NCBI GenBank assembly: GCA_934095965.1
Contig: CAKOKR010000002.1
Coordinates: 1-64,000 of the forward strand
Reading direction: 5' to 3'
DNA length: 64,000 bases
Origin: an uncultured Bacilli bacterium
GTDB lineage: Bacteria > Bacillota_I > Bacilli_A > RF39 > UBA660
Under the pieces are notes generated by a model. That model was not told the origin of the DNA, searched no databases, and saw nothing but the letters and a program-made list of their open reading frames with translations. This document shows, piece by piece, positions 53,147-64,000 of the stretch; positions within the stretch are counted from its first letter, which is position 1, and the number at the start of each line of letters is the position of its first letter. The position numbers were made by a program, and so were the translations under genes.

Positions 53147-54120
53147 TATAAAACCTCCAAACTTATTGCATGAGCAATACCAGGTATAGTTCCATTTTGA
53201 TTAACCATCGTCGGACTATGTAAAGCTCCAGTTGCAACAATTAATATTTTCTTATATTTTTTACTTAACAAAATTTTATTAAACAAAACAATTGGCAAAC
53301 AAGCTGGACCACTACCACCAGAATAAGTATCTTGACTATCTAAATATAACTCACAACCAGCATCTAAACATTTTTTTAATTTAATATTATATACTTCTAA
53401 TAAATAATCTTCCAAAATACTTTTACCAACACAGCCTAAATCTCCAGTTAAAACTAAATCATAATAATTATAATCTCTTTTTAATTCATTAAAATGGCTT
53501 GCAATTGTTGATGCTGCTGCCGGTGCCATTGCAGCTCCCAAATTATTAGCATCTTTAATACCCAAATCAACAACTACTCCAATAGTTGCACTTTCTACTT
53601 TTATCTTTCCAATCTTTTTTGATAACAATGTAGCAACAGCACCAGTACTTGTAAATGTCGCAGTATTAGGTCTAGGTGCTCCATATTCAACCGGATATCT
53701 AAATTGTCTTTCAGCAGTTAAATTATGAGAACTAACAACACCTACAACTTTTTTTAAAATTTTACTATCTACAAATGTTGATGAAACAATTAAACCTTGG
53801 ACAAAACCTGCACAAGCAGAATAAAGCCCTAAAAAAGGTATATTATAATCTTTAACAGCATAATTACTAATAGCAATTTGATTTGTTAAATCACTTCCAA
53901 CAATTAAATCAATATCACTTATATTTAAATTATTATCCTTACTTATTTTATCAATAACACACTTTTGCATCTTAACTTCAGCCATTTCAAAAGTTTTTTC
54001 ACCAAAATAATAATCATCCATAACTATATCAGCTTTTTTCAAATGACTTTCTTTTTCCATCGGACCAATTATAGTTTTATAATCATTTAAATAAACTTCC
54101 TTAAATTTTATACTAGCCAC
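53146..54120 (-). CDS. spoVAD: Stage V sporulation protein AD (SpoVAD)
   Basis: 324 residues with a thiolase-like fold: IVGSDLTNQIAISNYAVK, a Cys-containing YSACAGFVQGL segment, and YSGGSGPACLP. SpoVAD binds dipicolinic acid and faces the inner spore membrane. It overlaps spoVAC by 8 bases and spoVAE by one, so the three are translated as a set. Confidence 0.94.
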   Translation of the reverse strand: MASIKFKEVYLNDYKTIIGPMEKESHLKKADIVMDDYYFGEKTFEMAEVKMQKCVIDKISKDNNLNISDIDLIVGSDLTNQIAISNYAVKDYNIPFLGLYSACAGFVQGLIVSSTFVDSKILKKVVGVVSSHNLTAERQFRYPVEYGAPRPNTATFTSTGAVATLLSKKIGKIKVESATIGVVVDLGIKDANNLGAAMAPAAASTIASHFNELKRDYNYYDLVLTGDLGCVGKSILEDYLLEVYNIKLKKCLDAGCELYLDSQDTYSGGSGPACLPIVLFNKILLSKKYKKILIVATGALHSPTMVNQNGTIPGIAHAISLEVL

Positions 54121-54550
54121 TGATAACCACCCTCACAATCACCAACAAAAAAGCACTAATAATTCCATACAAAATAACAGAACCTGCAAGTTTAAAAAAA
54201 TTTGCTCCAAGCCCCGTAACTAACCCATCTTTTTTATAATCAAGTGCACTTGATGCAACACTATGAGCAAACCCACTTGTTGGAATAATTAAACCACACC
54301 TAACTTTACTAACCCAATTATCAAAAAATCCAAGTCCTGTAAATATTGCTGAAGCTAAAATAATAATTAAACTAACCCAAAGACCTGCATCAGTGCCATT
54401 CATTCCAAAACTTACCTTTAAAAACTCAACTAATATTTCAGCTATTAATCCAATACAACCGCCAACAAAAAAAGCAACTCCAATTTTTTTAAGTCTATTT
54501 TCCTTCGGAGAATGCTTCTTAACTAAATTCTTATATTCTTCCATTTCCAT
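54113..54550 (-). CDS. spoVAC: Stage V sporulation protein AC (SpoVAC)
   Basis: About 145 residues with four membrane helices and the signatures FFVGGCIGLIAE, LGFFDNWVSKVRCGLIIPTSGFAHS and GLGANFFKLAGSVI. SpoVAC has mechanosensitive channel activity in Bacillus. ATG 54550 follows a GGTGA site; an in-frame ATG at 54562 is the alternative. It follows the sigma factor gene directly: spoVAA and spoVAB of Bacillus are missing, as in many clostridia. Confidence 0.92.
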   Translation of the reverse strand: MEMEEYKNLVKKHSPKENRLKKIGVAFFVGGCIGLIAEILVEFLKVSFGMNGTDAGLWVSLIIILASAIFTGLGFFDNWVSKVRCGLIIPTSGFAHSVASSALDYKKDGLVTGLGANFFKLAGSVILYGIISAFLLVIVRVVISG

Positions 54551-54584
54551 TATATTCACCATTAATATTATGGAACAAATTATT

Positions 54585-55226
54585 TTACATATACATATAC
54601 TGTCTTAATTTTTTTAAACTTTTTTGTTCATATCTAGAAACCATTACTTGAGTAATTCCCAAACTTTTAGCAGTTTCACTCTGAGTTAAATCTAAAAAAT
54701 ATCTATTTTTAATTATTTGTTGTTCAATCTCATCTAATGTATTAATTCCATCATTAATCATAATCTTATCATCTAAACTAATATCTTCATCCATTTTTAT
54801 TACTTCATGCAAGCTACGTTCATTATCTTTTTCTTCATCAATTCTAATAAAACTTTTAGCATATTGCATTATTTGTTCCAACTTTTCCAAAGGCATTTCT
54901 AAATAATCAGCTAACTCTTTATTAGTTGGTTCACGAAGTATTTCTTGACTTAATCTATTTTTACCAACTTCAATCATTTTAATTAATCTATTTATATCTT
55001 TATTTAATTTAATTTCTTTATTATTACTTACTAAATACATTTCTCCAAATATATAATTATATGCATAAGTACTAAATTTAGTATTTCCATCATTTTTATA
55101 ATTTTGATAAGCTTTAATAACACCTAAGATACCAGCTTGATACAAATCATTTTTATCAACACCATAAAACTGTTTTGATATTTTCCATACTAATGGCACA
55201 CATTCTTTAATTAATTCTTCAATCAT
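54585..55226 (-). CDS. sigF: Sporulation sigma factor, SigF-like
   Basis: A 213-residue sigma-70 factor without region 1. Region 2: DLYQAGILGVIKAYQNY and TKFSTYAYNYIFGEMY. Region 3: PTNKELADYLEMPLEKLEQI. Region 4: LTQSETAKSLGITQVMVSRYE. Its place between spoIIAA and spoVAC identifies it as the forespore sigma-F position. Region 2.4 (YLVSNNKEIKLNKDINRL) differs clearly from typical SigF/SigG, so promoter preference may be shifted; SigG cannot be excluded by sequence alone. It overlaps spoIIAA by 4 bases with no spoIIAB between. Confidence 0.8.
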   Translation of the reverse strand: MIEELIKECVPLVWKISKQFYGVDKNDLYQAGILGVIKAYQNYKNDGNTKFSTYAYNYIFGEMYLVSNNKEIKLNKDINRLIKMIEVGKNRLSQEILREPTNKELADYLEMPLEKLEQIMQYAKSFIRIDEEKDNERSLHEVIKMDEDISLDDKIMINDGINTLDEIEQQIIKNRYFLDLTQSETAKSLGITQVMVSRYEQKSLKKLRQYMYM

Positions 55227-55543
55227 TTTAAAGCCTCCATTTCTTTATCAATTCTAGGAATTTTTAAATATCTTCTTAATGCTTCATTATAACCACTTGA
55301 TCCACAAACTTTTATAATACCTTTATTTAACTTAACCATATACTTACTATTTAATATTGCATCAATTCCAGTATTATCTACACTTTCTAAATTCTCAAAA
55401 TTATAAACCAAACACTTAATATTGTGTTTTTTAATAACAGGATTTAAATAATTATTAATCTTATAACTATTTTTTCTATTCAAGATTCCTTTTAATCTTG
55501 CAAACAATATACCATTTTTATACTCCAGTTCCATTTTAAACAT
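55223..55543 (-). CDS. spoIIAA: Anti-sigma F factor antagonist SpoIIAA
   Basis: A 106-residue STAS-domain protein. The switch segment reads ESVDNTGIDAIL where Bacillus has MDSSGLGVIL; the phosphorylated Ser58 is replaced by Thr at the same number, and the Ser before it by Asn. In the partner-switch model SpoIIAA releases sigma-F from the kinase/anti-sigma factor SpoIIAB. That gene normally lies next, but here the sigma gene follows directly. AAGGTG precedes the start. Confidence 0.85.
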   Translation of the reverse strand: MFKMELEYKNGILFARLKGILNRKNSYKINNYLNPVIKKHNIKCLVYNFENLESVDNTGIDAILNSKYMVKLNKGIIKVCGSSGYNEALRRYLKIPRIDKEMEALK

Positions 55544-55595
55544 ATAATCACCTTACAAATATAGTTTAGATAATTTTTAAAACATTTTAAACAAA

Positions 55596-55602
55596 TTCGA
55601 CA
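55596..55602 (-). promoter_or_regulatory. Spo0A box upstream of spoIIAA
   Basis: On the minus strand TTTTTGTCGAATTTG contains the perfect Spo0A heptamer TGTCGAA, 53 bases before the spoIIAA start. The GAAT within it, together with GGATGTTT upstream, also fits a sigma-H-type promoter, as at Bacillus spoIIA. Inferred from sequence only. Confidence 0.5.
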
Positions 55603-55624
55603 AAAATAGTCAAAACATCCATTT

Positions 55625-55650
55625 AAAAAAGTGTCAAATTTGACACTTTT
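55625..55650 (-). terminator. Terminator of the LCP gene
   Basis: AAAAGTGTCA and TGACACTTTT form a perfect hairpin with A and T runs on both sides, overlapping the LCP stop and isolating it from the spoIIA operon. Confidence 0.8.
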
Positions 55651-57070
55651 ACTCCATCACTTCTTTTATTTTTACCTTAGCATTATCAATTGTATCTTGA
55701 ATTGGTTTCATTACATATAATTTATTTTTCTTATAACTATACACATAATCATAAGAATCAATTCCATTAACACTTATAGATTTTATATTCCAAGTACCCC
55801 CATCACTAATTTGCATCTTAATTAATTTAGTTATTTCATCATCACTTATATTAGTTATAAATTTACCATTAACAGCTTTTAAAATACTTGTATAATTAGT
55901 TATAATTTTTGAACTAGTTCCCTTATTAATAATTGCTGTTAAAACAAGTTGTTGATTTTCTCCTCTTACTCTATCTCCTTCTTTAAAAGCTTTTCTCTCT
56001 CTTGCAAAACTTAAAGCCTCTTTACCATCTAAGTAATTTTCACCCCTTTTATAAGTATATCCATCAACACTTGTAAAACTATAATTTGAATTAACTACAA
56101 TACCATCTAATGCATCAACTATATCAATTAAAGATGTAAAATTAACCTTTACATAATAATTAATTTTTGTATCAAGTAAATCTTCAATAGTACTAATACT
56201 TTCATCAATTCCATAAATACCTGCATGAGTAAGTTTATCATATTCATTAAAACTATGTAATTTAACATAATAATCTCTAGGTATATTTGTTAATAATATT
56301 TCTTTTTTTGAAGGATTAACAGTAACTAATATATTAACATCACTTCTTGATACTTTAGTTATATTACCATATGTATCTATACCAGAAATATATATATTAT
56401 ATGAATCTTTAAGTATATCTACATTAGATTTACTTTTCTTTATACTTAACTCAACCGTATCATCATAAATACTTTTTAATAAAATATATTCATCATAATT
56501 TTCTTCTTTTAATATTTCAAGTTGGGCATCTTCCAATATAATCGCATCAATTTCATTATTAATTAAATCACTAACTAAACTATTTACCTCATCATAAGTC
56601 TTACTTTTAAAATTTATTTTTTTCATCAACTTTTGAGCACTCTTATTTAAACCAACATATTTTTTCAACTCTAAATGACCAATAGTTTTATTTTCTAAAT
56701 CATTTATTTTTTGATAACTACTACTATTTAAAACATAAACCCCATAATGTTCACTTTTATACTCATTAAAACCAAATTGTTTAAAAAAATCAAGAGTATT
56801 TAATTCATAATTTATACCTATTATCATTGTAACTATAAGAACTAAAGAAAATAAACCACCTATAACACTTCTAACTGGTCCATTACTAAGTAATAATGAA
56901 ATAACTATTAAATCAATAATAAAAGTAAGTATCGATAATACTATAAAATATTCAAAAGGAAGTACATTAATAAAATATACAAGCCCAAGTACAATCAAAG
57001 ATATAATACTTAAAAATATAGCTAAATACTTTCTAAAACCATTTATTTTATTTTTTTCTCTTTTCTTCAT
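55649..57070 (-). CDS. LytR-CpsA-Psr (LCP) family protein
   Basis: 473 residues: three membrane helices (about 10-90), a substrate-binding-like accessory domain (about 105-225), as in streptococcal Cps2A, and a C-terminal LCP catalytic domain (about 250-470) with TNIPRDYYVKLH, YYVKVNFTSLIDIVDAL and FARERKAFKEGDRVRGENQQ containing the active-site Asp/Arg residues. It should attach teichoic acid or polysaccharide to peptidoglycan. ATG 57070 is preferred to a TTG at 57082. Confidence 0.9.
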   Translation of the reverse strand: MKKREKNKINGFRKYLAIFLSIISLIVLGLVYFINVLPFEYFIVLSILTFIIDLIVISLLLSNGPVRSVIGGLFSLVLIVTMIIGINYELNTLDFFKQFGFNEYKSEHYGVYVLNSSSYQKINDLENKTIGHLELKKYVGLNKSAQKLMKKINFKSKTYDEVNSLVSDLINNEIDAIILEDAQLEILKEENYDEYILLKSIYDDTVELSIKKSKSNVDILKDSYNIYISGIDTYGNITKVSRSDVNILVTVNPSKKEILLTNIPRDYYVKLHSFNEYDKLTHAGIYGIDESISTIEDLLDTKINYYVKVNFTSLIDIVDALDGIVVNSNYSFTSVDGYTYKRGENYLDGKEALSFARERKAFKEGDRVRGENQQLVLTAIINKGTSSKIITNYTSILKAVNGKFITNISDDEITKLIKMQISDGGTWNIKSISVNGIDSYDYVYSYKKNKLYVMKPIQDTIDNAKVKIKEVME

Positions 57071-57147
57071 AATACACCACAATTAAAGTATACTTTCATT
57101 TAATAAAAAAATCAAGTAATGTAACATGATTAATTATTTTTTTCAAA

Positions 57148-57177
57148 AATAAAACCCATATTAAAATGAGTTTTATT
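57148..57177 (-). terminator. Terminator of yihY
   Basis: AATAAAAC (57148-57155) and GTTTTATT (57170-57177) pair, with an inner CAT/ATG extension; the minus strand continues with T residues. It lies about 105 bases after the yihY stop. The remaining 200-base gap up to the LCP gene is A/T-rich and holds no gene that I can see. Confidence 0.6.
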
Positions 57178-57282
57178 GGAATATTACTCCTTAATATATT
57201 TTAGTAAAGAATACTAATCTTATATCAAGAATTTATAATCATGTACATAAGTAATACCCGTAGTACATACTACTATATTACC

Positions 57283-58137
57283 CTACTTATTCAAATTTAT
57301 AGTACCAGTTTTTTCTAATTCCACTTCTTCTTTTCTATAATTAAGTGCCATACCAATTGTAAAAGCATAAGCAAGAAGATAAATCCAAAACATTAAAATT
57401 ACTAAGTTAGCTAGTCCACCATAAAATGTACTATAATGAGCTAAATTATTTATATAATATGAATAAATATATGTAATAATTATCCATGATACAGAAGTAA
57501 ATAATGCTCCATATCCAACACTTTTACTTCTTACCCTTTTATTCGGTGCCATTGTATATAATATTTTTATAAAAAAATACATAATTAACCAAGTAATTGG
57601 TCCTTGTAAAAAGTGCATAACTGTACCAACATTTTCAGTAATAGAGTTATTTAAATTAACAAATTCAAATAATTCAACAATCTTATTACCAAATACTGGT
57701 ACAATCAACATAAATATAAATAATAAAACTAGAAAAAAAGTCATTATAATAGCTTTTAATCTTCTTCGAAAGAATCCTTCTTGTTTTTCCCCATAAATAG
57801 TATTTGATGTAATAATAATTGATGCAGGTCCATTTGATGCAATAAAATACCCAACAACAATTACCATGAAAAATCCAAATCCACCTTTATTAGAATCTGT
57901 AGTATTAAGAAGCATATTAGCAATATCTGGTGAAAAAGCTCTACCAATAAAATCAAATATTACATCTGTTGATAAATTAAGAAGTGCTGCTTCATAACTT
58001 ATTAAGGTAATTGTTGGAACTATTGCTAAAACAAAAAAGTAAGCAAGCTGACCTGGAAGTATTGCCATCTCAGGTCTTAACATTACTTTAACAAAATTAT
58101 CAAAGAACTCTTTTAACTTAAGCTTTACTTTCTTCAT
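57283..58137 (-). CDS. YihY/BrkB-family membrane protein
   Basis: 284 residues with six membrane helices and the family hallmarks LPGQLAYFFVLAIVPTITL (first helix), FFRRRLKAIIMTFF and GALFTSVSWIIITYIYSYYI, and GGLANLVILMFWIYLLAYAF. The function of this widespread family is not established, despite early annotation as ribonuclease BN. It overlaps the GGDEF gene by 20 bases and is the last gene of the pcrA-ligA operon. Confidence 0.88.
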   Translation of the reverse strand: MKKVKLKLKEFFDNFVKVMLRPEMAILPGQLAYFFVLAIVPTITLISYEAALLNLSTDVIFDFIGRAFSPDIANMLLNTTDSNKGGFGFFMVIVVGYFIASNGPASIIITSNTIYGEKQEGFFRRRLKAIIMTFFLVLLFIFMLIVPVFGNKIVELFEFVNLNNSITENVGTVMHFLQGPITWLIMYFFIKILYTMAPNKRVRSKSVGYGALFTSVSWIIITYIYSYYINNLAHYSTFYGGLANLVILMFWIYLLAYAFTIGMALNYRKEEVELEKTGTINLNK

Positions 58138-60127
58138 TATTATCCTTACTTTTTTTCATATCTTCAATAGCTTCATTCAAAGCATCTTCAATAGTTTTAA
58201 TATCATCTAAAATCATACTAAAACCAAATTCAGCACCAAAGTCATATGGTAATTTCTTTATTTCTTTATTTAATTTATGAATATAATTACTTACTTGTTT
58301 TTGATTATAACCAACTAAATAAACAACAAACTCATTACCATCAGTTCTCATAACTTCACTATTATCAAGTTGAGTTTTAACTAATATATTAGCTAATGCT
58401 TTAATTTGTTTATCACCTTCATTATAACCATAACTATCATTAATTTCTTGAACTTTATTTAAATCAATAACAATAATTGTCTGAGGATATATAGTATTAT
58501 TATTCCATGTATCAATATTTTCATTTAAGAAATTTCTATTTTTTAAACTAGTTAATTGATCAATAAACTTCATTTTATCATCTTTTTTAATCTTTTTAGC
58601 AATAGATACTTTCTTACTCTTTTTAATAAATACAAAGATAACTACTGCAACAATTATAACAACATATAATATATATTCCGCAATCTTAGTAATTAAATTA
58701 CCACTCTTAATAGTTTCTTCATGATTTAGCAAACCTTCCAAAACCATTTCATTTTCATCCATAACTCCAATATAATTATCAAGTAATTTATATAATGCAC
58801 TATTATTTTTTACTTTAAATGTATATTCATTATTAATAAAGCCTTCATATCTAACACTATAATTATCTAACTTTTTATCACTATAATAATTAAATGTATT
58901 TTTATCTAATATTATATATACATTCTTTTTATTAAGTTTAAGTAAATCTTTAGTTGTATTATACGTCTTTATTGTTATACCACTTATTCCATTAACATAA
59001 TCATATATTTTACTATTATTTAAAACATATACTTCTTCACCAATCAATGAATTAAGTGACTTAATTACAATATTATCACTCTTCGGAGCAACTGCAACAT
59101 ATTCAATTGGTAATCCATCTGTTTGATAATATTCATCTTTAAAATTATAGTAATTAAAATATAAATCTATTTCACCTTTATTAATAGCTTTATTAAATTT
59201 ATCAAAATTCTTATATTTAACAAAATTAAATTCAATATCAGCAAAATCACTAAATTTACTTAAATATACTGCAACAATACCACCATATTTACCACCTAAT
59301 ATTACCTCATATGGACTTGCATTAACAAAACCATAATTATAACTTACACTTTGCATAGCATCTACTTCAGTATCACTAATATTCATAGCACTTGTAAAAG
59401 TCTTAAATAAACTATCATTATATTTTTCTTTAAAACTACTTTCCCATTTACTATAATATTTTTTTAATACACTTGATAAAGTTGAATCATCTAGTTCTAA
59501 AACATAATATATTTTTATATCACTAAAATGATAAACAACACGATAATTATTACTTAATATTACATCTAAATAATCAACCAAAGGAACTAACATATATGAT
59601 AAATCATTTTTCATACTACTAATAAGCTCCTCTTTAGTTTCATATTGTTTAAATGTTGCATTAGTTTTAATATACTTAGTTATATAACTTAAATCTTGCC
59701 CAACAACACCTATTTCTTTTCCATTTAAATCATTAACAGTTGATATTACATCATTATTTTTTGATACTAATACAAAGTGATCTTTATAAATAACTTCATC
59801 ATTATTATCAACATTATATTTTACACCAAAAGTAATACCACTTGGATTAGTTCCAGAATTAAATGTAATCGGATTTACACTTAAACTATATTCATCTTCA
59901 AAATCATTTAGAAAATCATAATAAACACCACTACCATCTTTACCAAATACATTAACATTATTTAAAACATTAACATTCAAAACAGTACCAATATTATTAT
60001 TTATCCAATTTCTTTCAACAACAGTTAACTTATCTTTATCATTTAAAATATTAAATAAAACAACTGCACTAACTATTACAACAATAACACTAATAATAAC
60101 AATTATTATATTTTTTCTTTTTTTCAT
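58118..60127 (-). CDS. Membrane sensor with solute-binding domains and degenerate GGDEF
   Basis: 669 residues: an N-terminal membrane anchor (about 5-27), two SBP_bac_3-like periplasmic-binding regions outside the cell (about 50-245 and 260-455), a second membrane helix (about 480-500), and a cytoplasmic GGDEF domain (about 512-665, DQLTSLKNRNFLNENI and VIDLNKVQEINDSYG). The signature is RTDGNEF (594-600) instead of GG(D/E)EF, so the metal-binding acidic residue is Asn; diguanylate cyclase activity is doubtful. It may bind nucleotide or sense amino acids without making c-di-GMP. Confidence 0.8.
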   Translation of the reverse strand: MKKRKNIIIVIISVIVVIVSAVVLFNILNDKDKLTVVERNWINNNIGTVLNVNVLNNVNVFGKDGSGVYYDFLNDFEDEYSLSVNPITFNSGTNPSGITFGVKYNVDNNDEVIYKDHFVLVSKNNDVISTVNDLNGKEIGVVGQDLSYITKYIKTNATFKQYETKEELISSMKNDLSYMLVPLVDYLDVILSNNYRVVYHFSDIKIYYVLELDDSTLSSVLKKYYSKWESSFKEKYNDSLFKTFTSAMNISDTEVDAMQSVSYNYGFVNASPYEVILGGKYGGIVAVYLSKFSDFADIEFNFVKYKNFDKFNKAINKGEIDLYFNYYNFKDEYYQTDGLPIEYVAVAPKSDNIVIKSLNSLIGEEVYVLNNSKIYDYVNGISGITIKTYNTTKDLLKLNKKNVYIILDKNTFNYYSDKKLDNYSVRYEGFINNEYTFKVKNNSALYKLLDNYIGVMDENEMVLEGLLNHEETIKSGNLITKIAEYILYVVIIVAVVIFVFIKKSKKVSIAKKIKKDDKMKFIDQLTSLKNRNFLNENIDTWNNNTIYPQTIIVIDLNKVQEINDSYGYNEGDKQIKALANILVKTQLDNSEVMRTDGNEFVVYLVGYNQKQVSNYIHKLNKEIKKLPYDFGAEFGFSMILDDIKTIEDALNEAIEDMKKSKDNNEESKA

Positions 60128-60129
60128 AA

Positions 60130-60627
60130 TTATTCTTCACTTTCCACTGGATTATTATTATTCCAAACAAGACCACTTCCAGCAACATTTTTGGCTCCCA
60201 TTATAGTAAAACCATCACTATTTTCAGTCTTATCACATTTTAAAATAAATTCAAAATCATAATAAGAAAGTAAATCTTCAGAAATATTTGATAAACTTGA
60301 TTGAGCAATTCCTTCTGCATCTGTTAAAGAAGTATCATCTTTAAAACTAATAACAACATATAAAGTTCTACGATTACTCTTTACTTCTAAAGAAGCATTT
60401 TTAACTATTTCATTTTCTTTTAAAGAAGTAATATAATCACTTTTGAAAGTCTCAGTAATCGGATATTTACTAATATCTTTGATTCTATCTCCTTCAATAG
60501 ATTTACCCTTACCAAAAAAGAATGAAATACTAACAATAATTATAGCAACTAAACAAGCTACTAATATTAAACCAAGTATGATTAATACTTTATTCTTCCC
60601 CCATAATTCTTTAAACTTATTTTTCAT
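60130..60627 (-). CDS. Hypothetical membrane-anchored protein
   Basis: 165 residues: a basic N-terminus, one membrane helix (about 14-38), then an extracytoplasmic alpha/beta domain (about 45-165) with the strand-rich RTLYVVISFKDD. I do not recognise the family. It sits 2 bases before the GGDEF gene and 36 bases after ligA, so it is probably co-expressed with the sensor. A role as extracytoplasmic partner is only a guess. Confidence 0.6.
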   Translation of the reverse strand: MKNKFKELWGKNKVLIILGLILVACLVAIIIVSISFFFGKGKSIEGDRIKDISKYPITETFKSDYITSLKENEIVKNASLEVKSNRRTLYVVISFKDDTSLTDAEGIAQSSLSNISEDLLSYYDFEFILKCDKTENSDGFTIMGAKNVAGSGLVWNNNNPVESEE

Positions 60628-60663
60628 AACACACCTCTTAAGTAATATAATTATACTATCTAT

Positions 60664-63549
<2,886 letters not shown>

Positions 63550-63550
<1 letters not shown>

Positions 63551-64000
63551 TAATTCATCCTCCTTAAACCTTTATAATTATTTAAAAATTTCTTAATACC
63601 AAATCTTTTATTAAATGCAACCGTTACAAATCTATCATCAATATCAACAACTATTCCTTTACCAAATGATGCATGTAATACAACTTCACCTGGTTTATAA
63701 TTAATAGCATCTCCATCATAAAATTTAGTTTTATCAAATGCTTTATTTAATATACTTTCTTTACTTTCTTCTTTTTCAATCAAATCAGCATCAATTTCTG
63801 AAATAAACCTTGATGGTGGATTCATATTTGTAATACCAAACAATAATCTTCTTTTGGCATTTGTAATATATAATCTTTCTTTAGCTCTTGTAATACCTAC
63901 ATAACAAAGTCTTCGTTCTTCTTCAAGCTCACTTGATGAATTCATACTCATTGAATGAGGCATAACTCCTTCTTCCATACCTATTAAAAACACTACTTTA
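63550..64000 (-). CDS. pcrA: ATP-dependent DNA helicase PcrA/UvrD, C-terminal part
   Basis: About 149 residues of the C-terminus; the frame continues beyond the right edge. It contains VFLIGMEEGVMPH and EERRLCYVGITRAKERLYI (motifs V and VI of superfamily 1A helicases, with the arginine finger), then the PcrA-type tail VLHASFGKGIVVDID. PcrA unwinds DNA in repair and removes RecA filaments. It is first among the visible genes of the ligA operon. Confidence 0.93.

Overview
The window is low-G+C bacterial DNA (about 30% G+C by eye) with standard code 11: TGA acts as a stop and TGG encodes Trp. Gene content points to a spore-forming member of the Bacillota, probably an uncultured gut Bacilli/Erysipelotrichia-type lineage; that lineage placement is inference. 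Evidence for sporulation is direct: spoIIGA-sigE next to ftsAZ, a spoIIAA-sigF-like-spoVAC-AD-AE operon, spoIIIAH, gerE and gerM. Evidence for a Gram-positive envelope is an LtaS-type synthase, a VanY-type carboxypeptidase, an LCP protein, MurC and TasA/camelysin-like secreted proteins.

Layout. (1) 1-4800: right end of a small integrative element (Cro/CI-type regulator, zinc-finger protein, RepA-like RecA-fold ATPase, excisionase, tyrosine integrase) abutting the 3' end of a tRNA-Met gene. A 5' half of a second tRNA-Met lies just upstream of the intact one. (2) 5-13 kb: CAT-like acetyltransferase, CAP-domain exported protein, PMCA-type calcium ATPase, then der - orphan prepilin - engB. (3) 12.7-19.7 kb: a conserved small protein, a surface protein with a G+C-rich 3' end, a promoter followed by two tandem pseudoknot-like RNA repeats and a terminator ahead of an M3 peptidase gene, ffh, vanY, and an Rpn-type nuclease. 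(4) 19.9-23.8 kb: ftsA-ftsZ-spoIIGA-sigE. (5) 23.9-27.7 kb: an AAA/DUF4143 ATPase whose near-perfect promoter is flanked by 35-bp repeats, a glycosyltransferase remnant, spoIIIAH-gerE-gerM and tRNA-Arg. (6) 27.8-38.4 kb: class III ribonucleotide reductase with a separated C-terminal tail, murC, dus-pduL-phosphatase-like operon, rnr, rmuC. (7) 38.4-47.6 kb: ltaS-asnB-(unknown)-rmuC operon with an operator-like palindrome in its promoter, then zip-epimerase-patatin-yebC-CPBP. (8) 47.7-52.7 kb: two SipW-type secreted proteins, typA, recA. (9) 52.8-55.6 kb: spoIIA/spoVA operon lacking spoIIAB. (10) 55.6-64 kb: LCP protein, and a pcrA-nucleotidyltransferase-ligA-(unknown)-GGDEF-yihY operon cut by the right edge.

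How it fits together: the sporulation genes cover the forespore sigma and its antagonist, the mother-cell sigma and its processing protease, the SpoIIIA-Q channel component, the late regulator GerE, GerM, and the spore dipicolinate channel. TGTCGAA Spo0A-box matches lie upstream of both spoIIAA and spoIIGA, as expected for this regulon.

Best candidates for something new: the tandem pseudoknot RNA ahead of the M3 peptidase gene; the spoIIA operon without the anti-sigma kinase; a 26-bp element shared by the ffh and AAA-ATPase upstream regions; and the compositionally foreign, variable-region-like end of the surface protein at 13.2 kb. No CRISPR array, rRNA or reverse transcriptase was seen.
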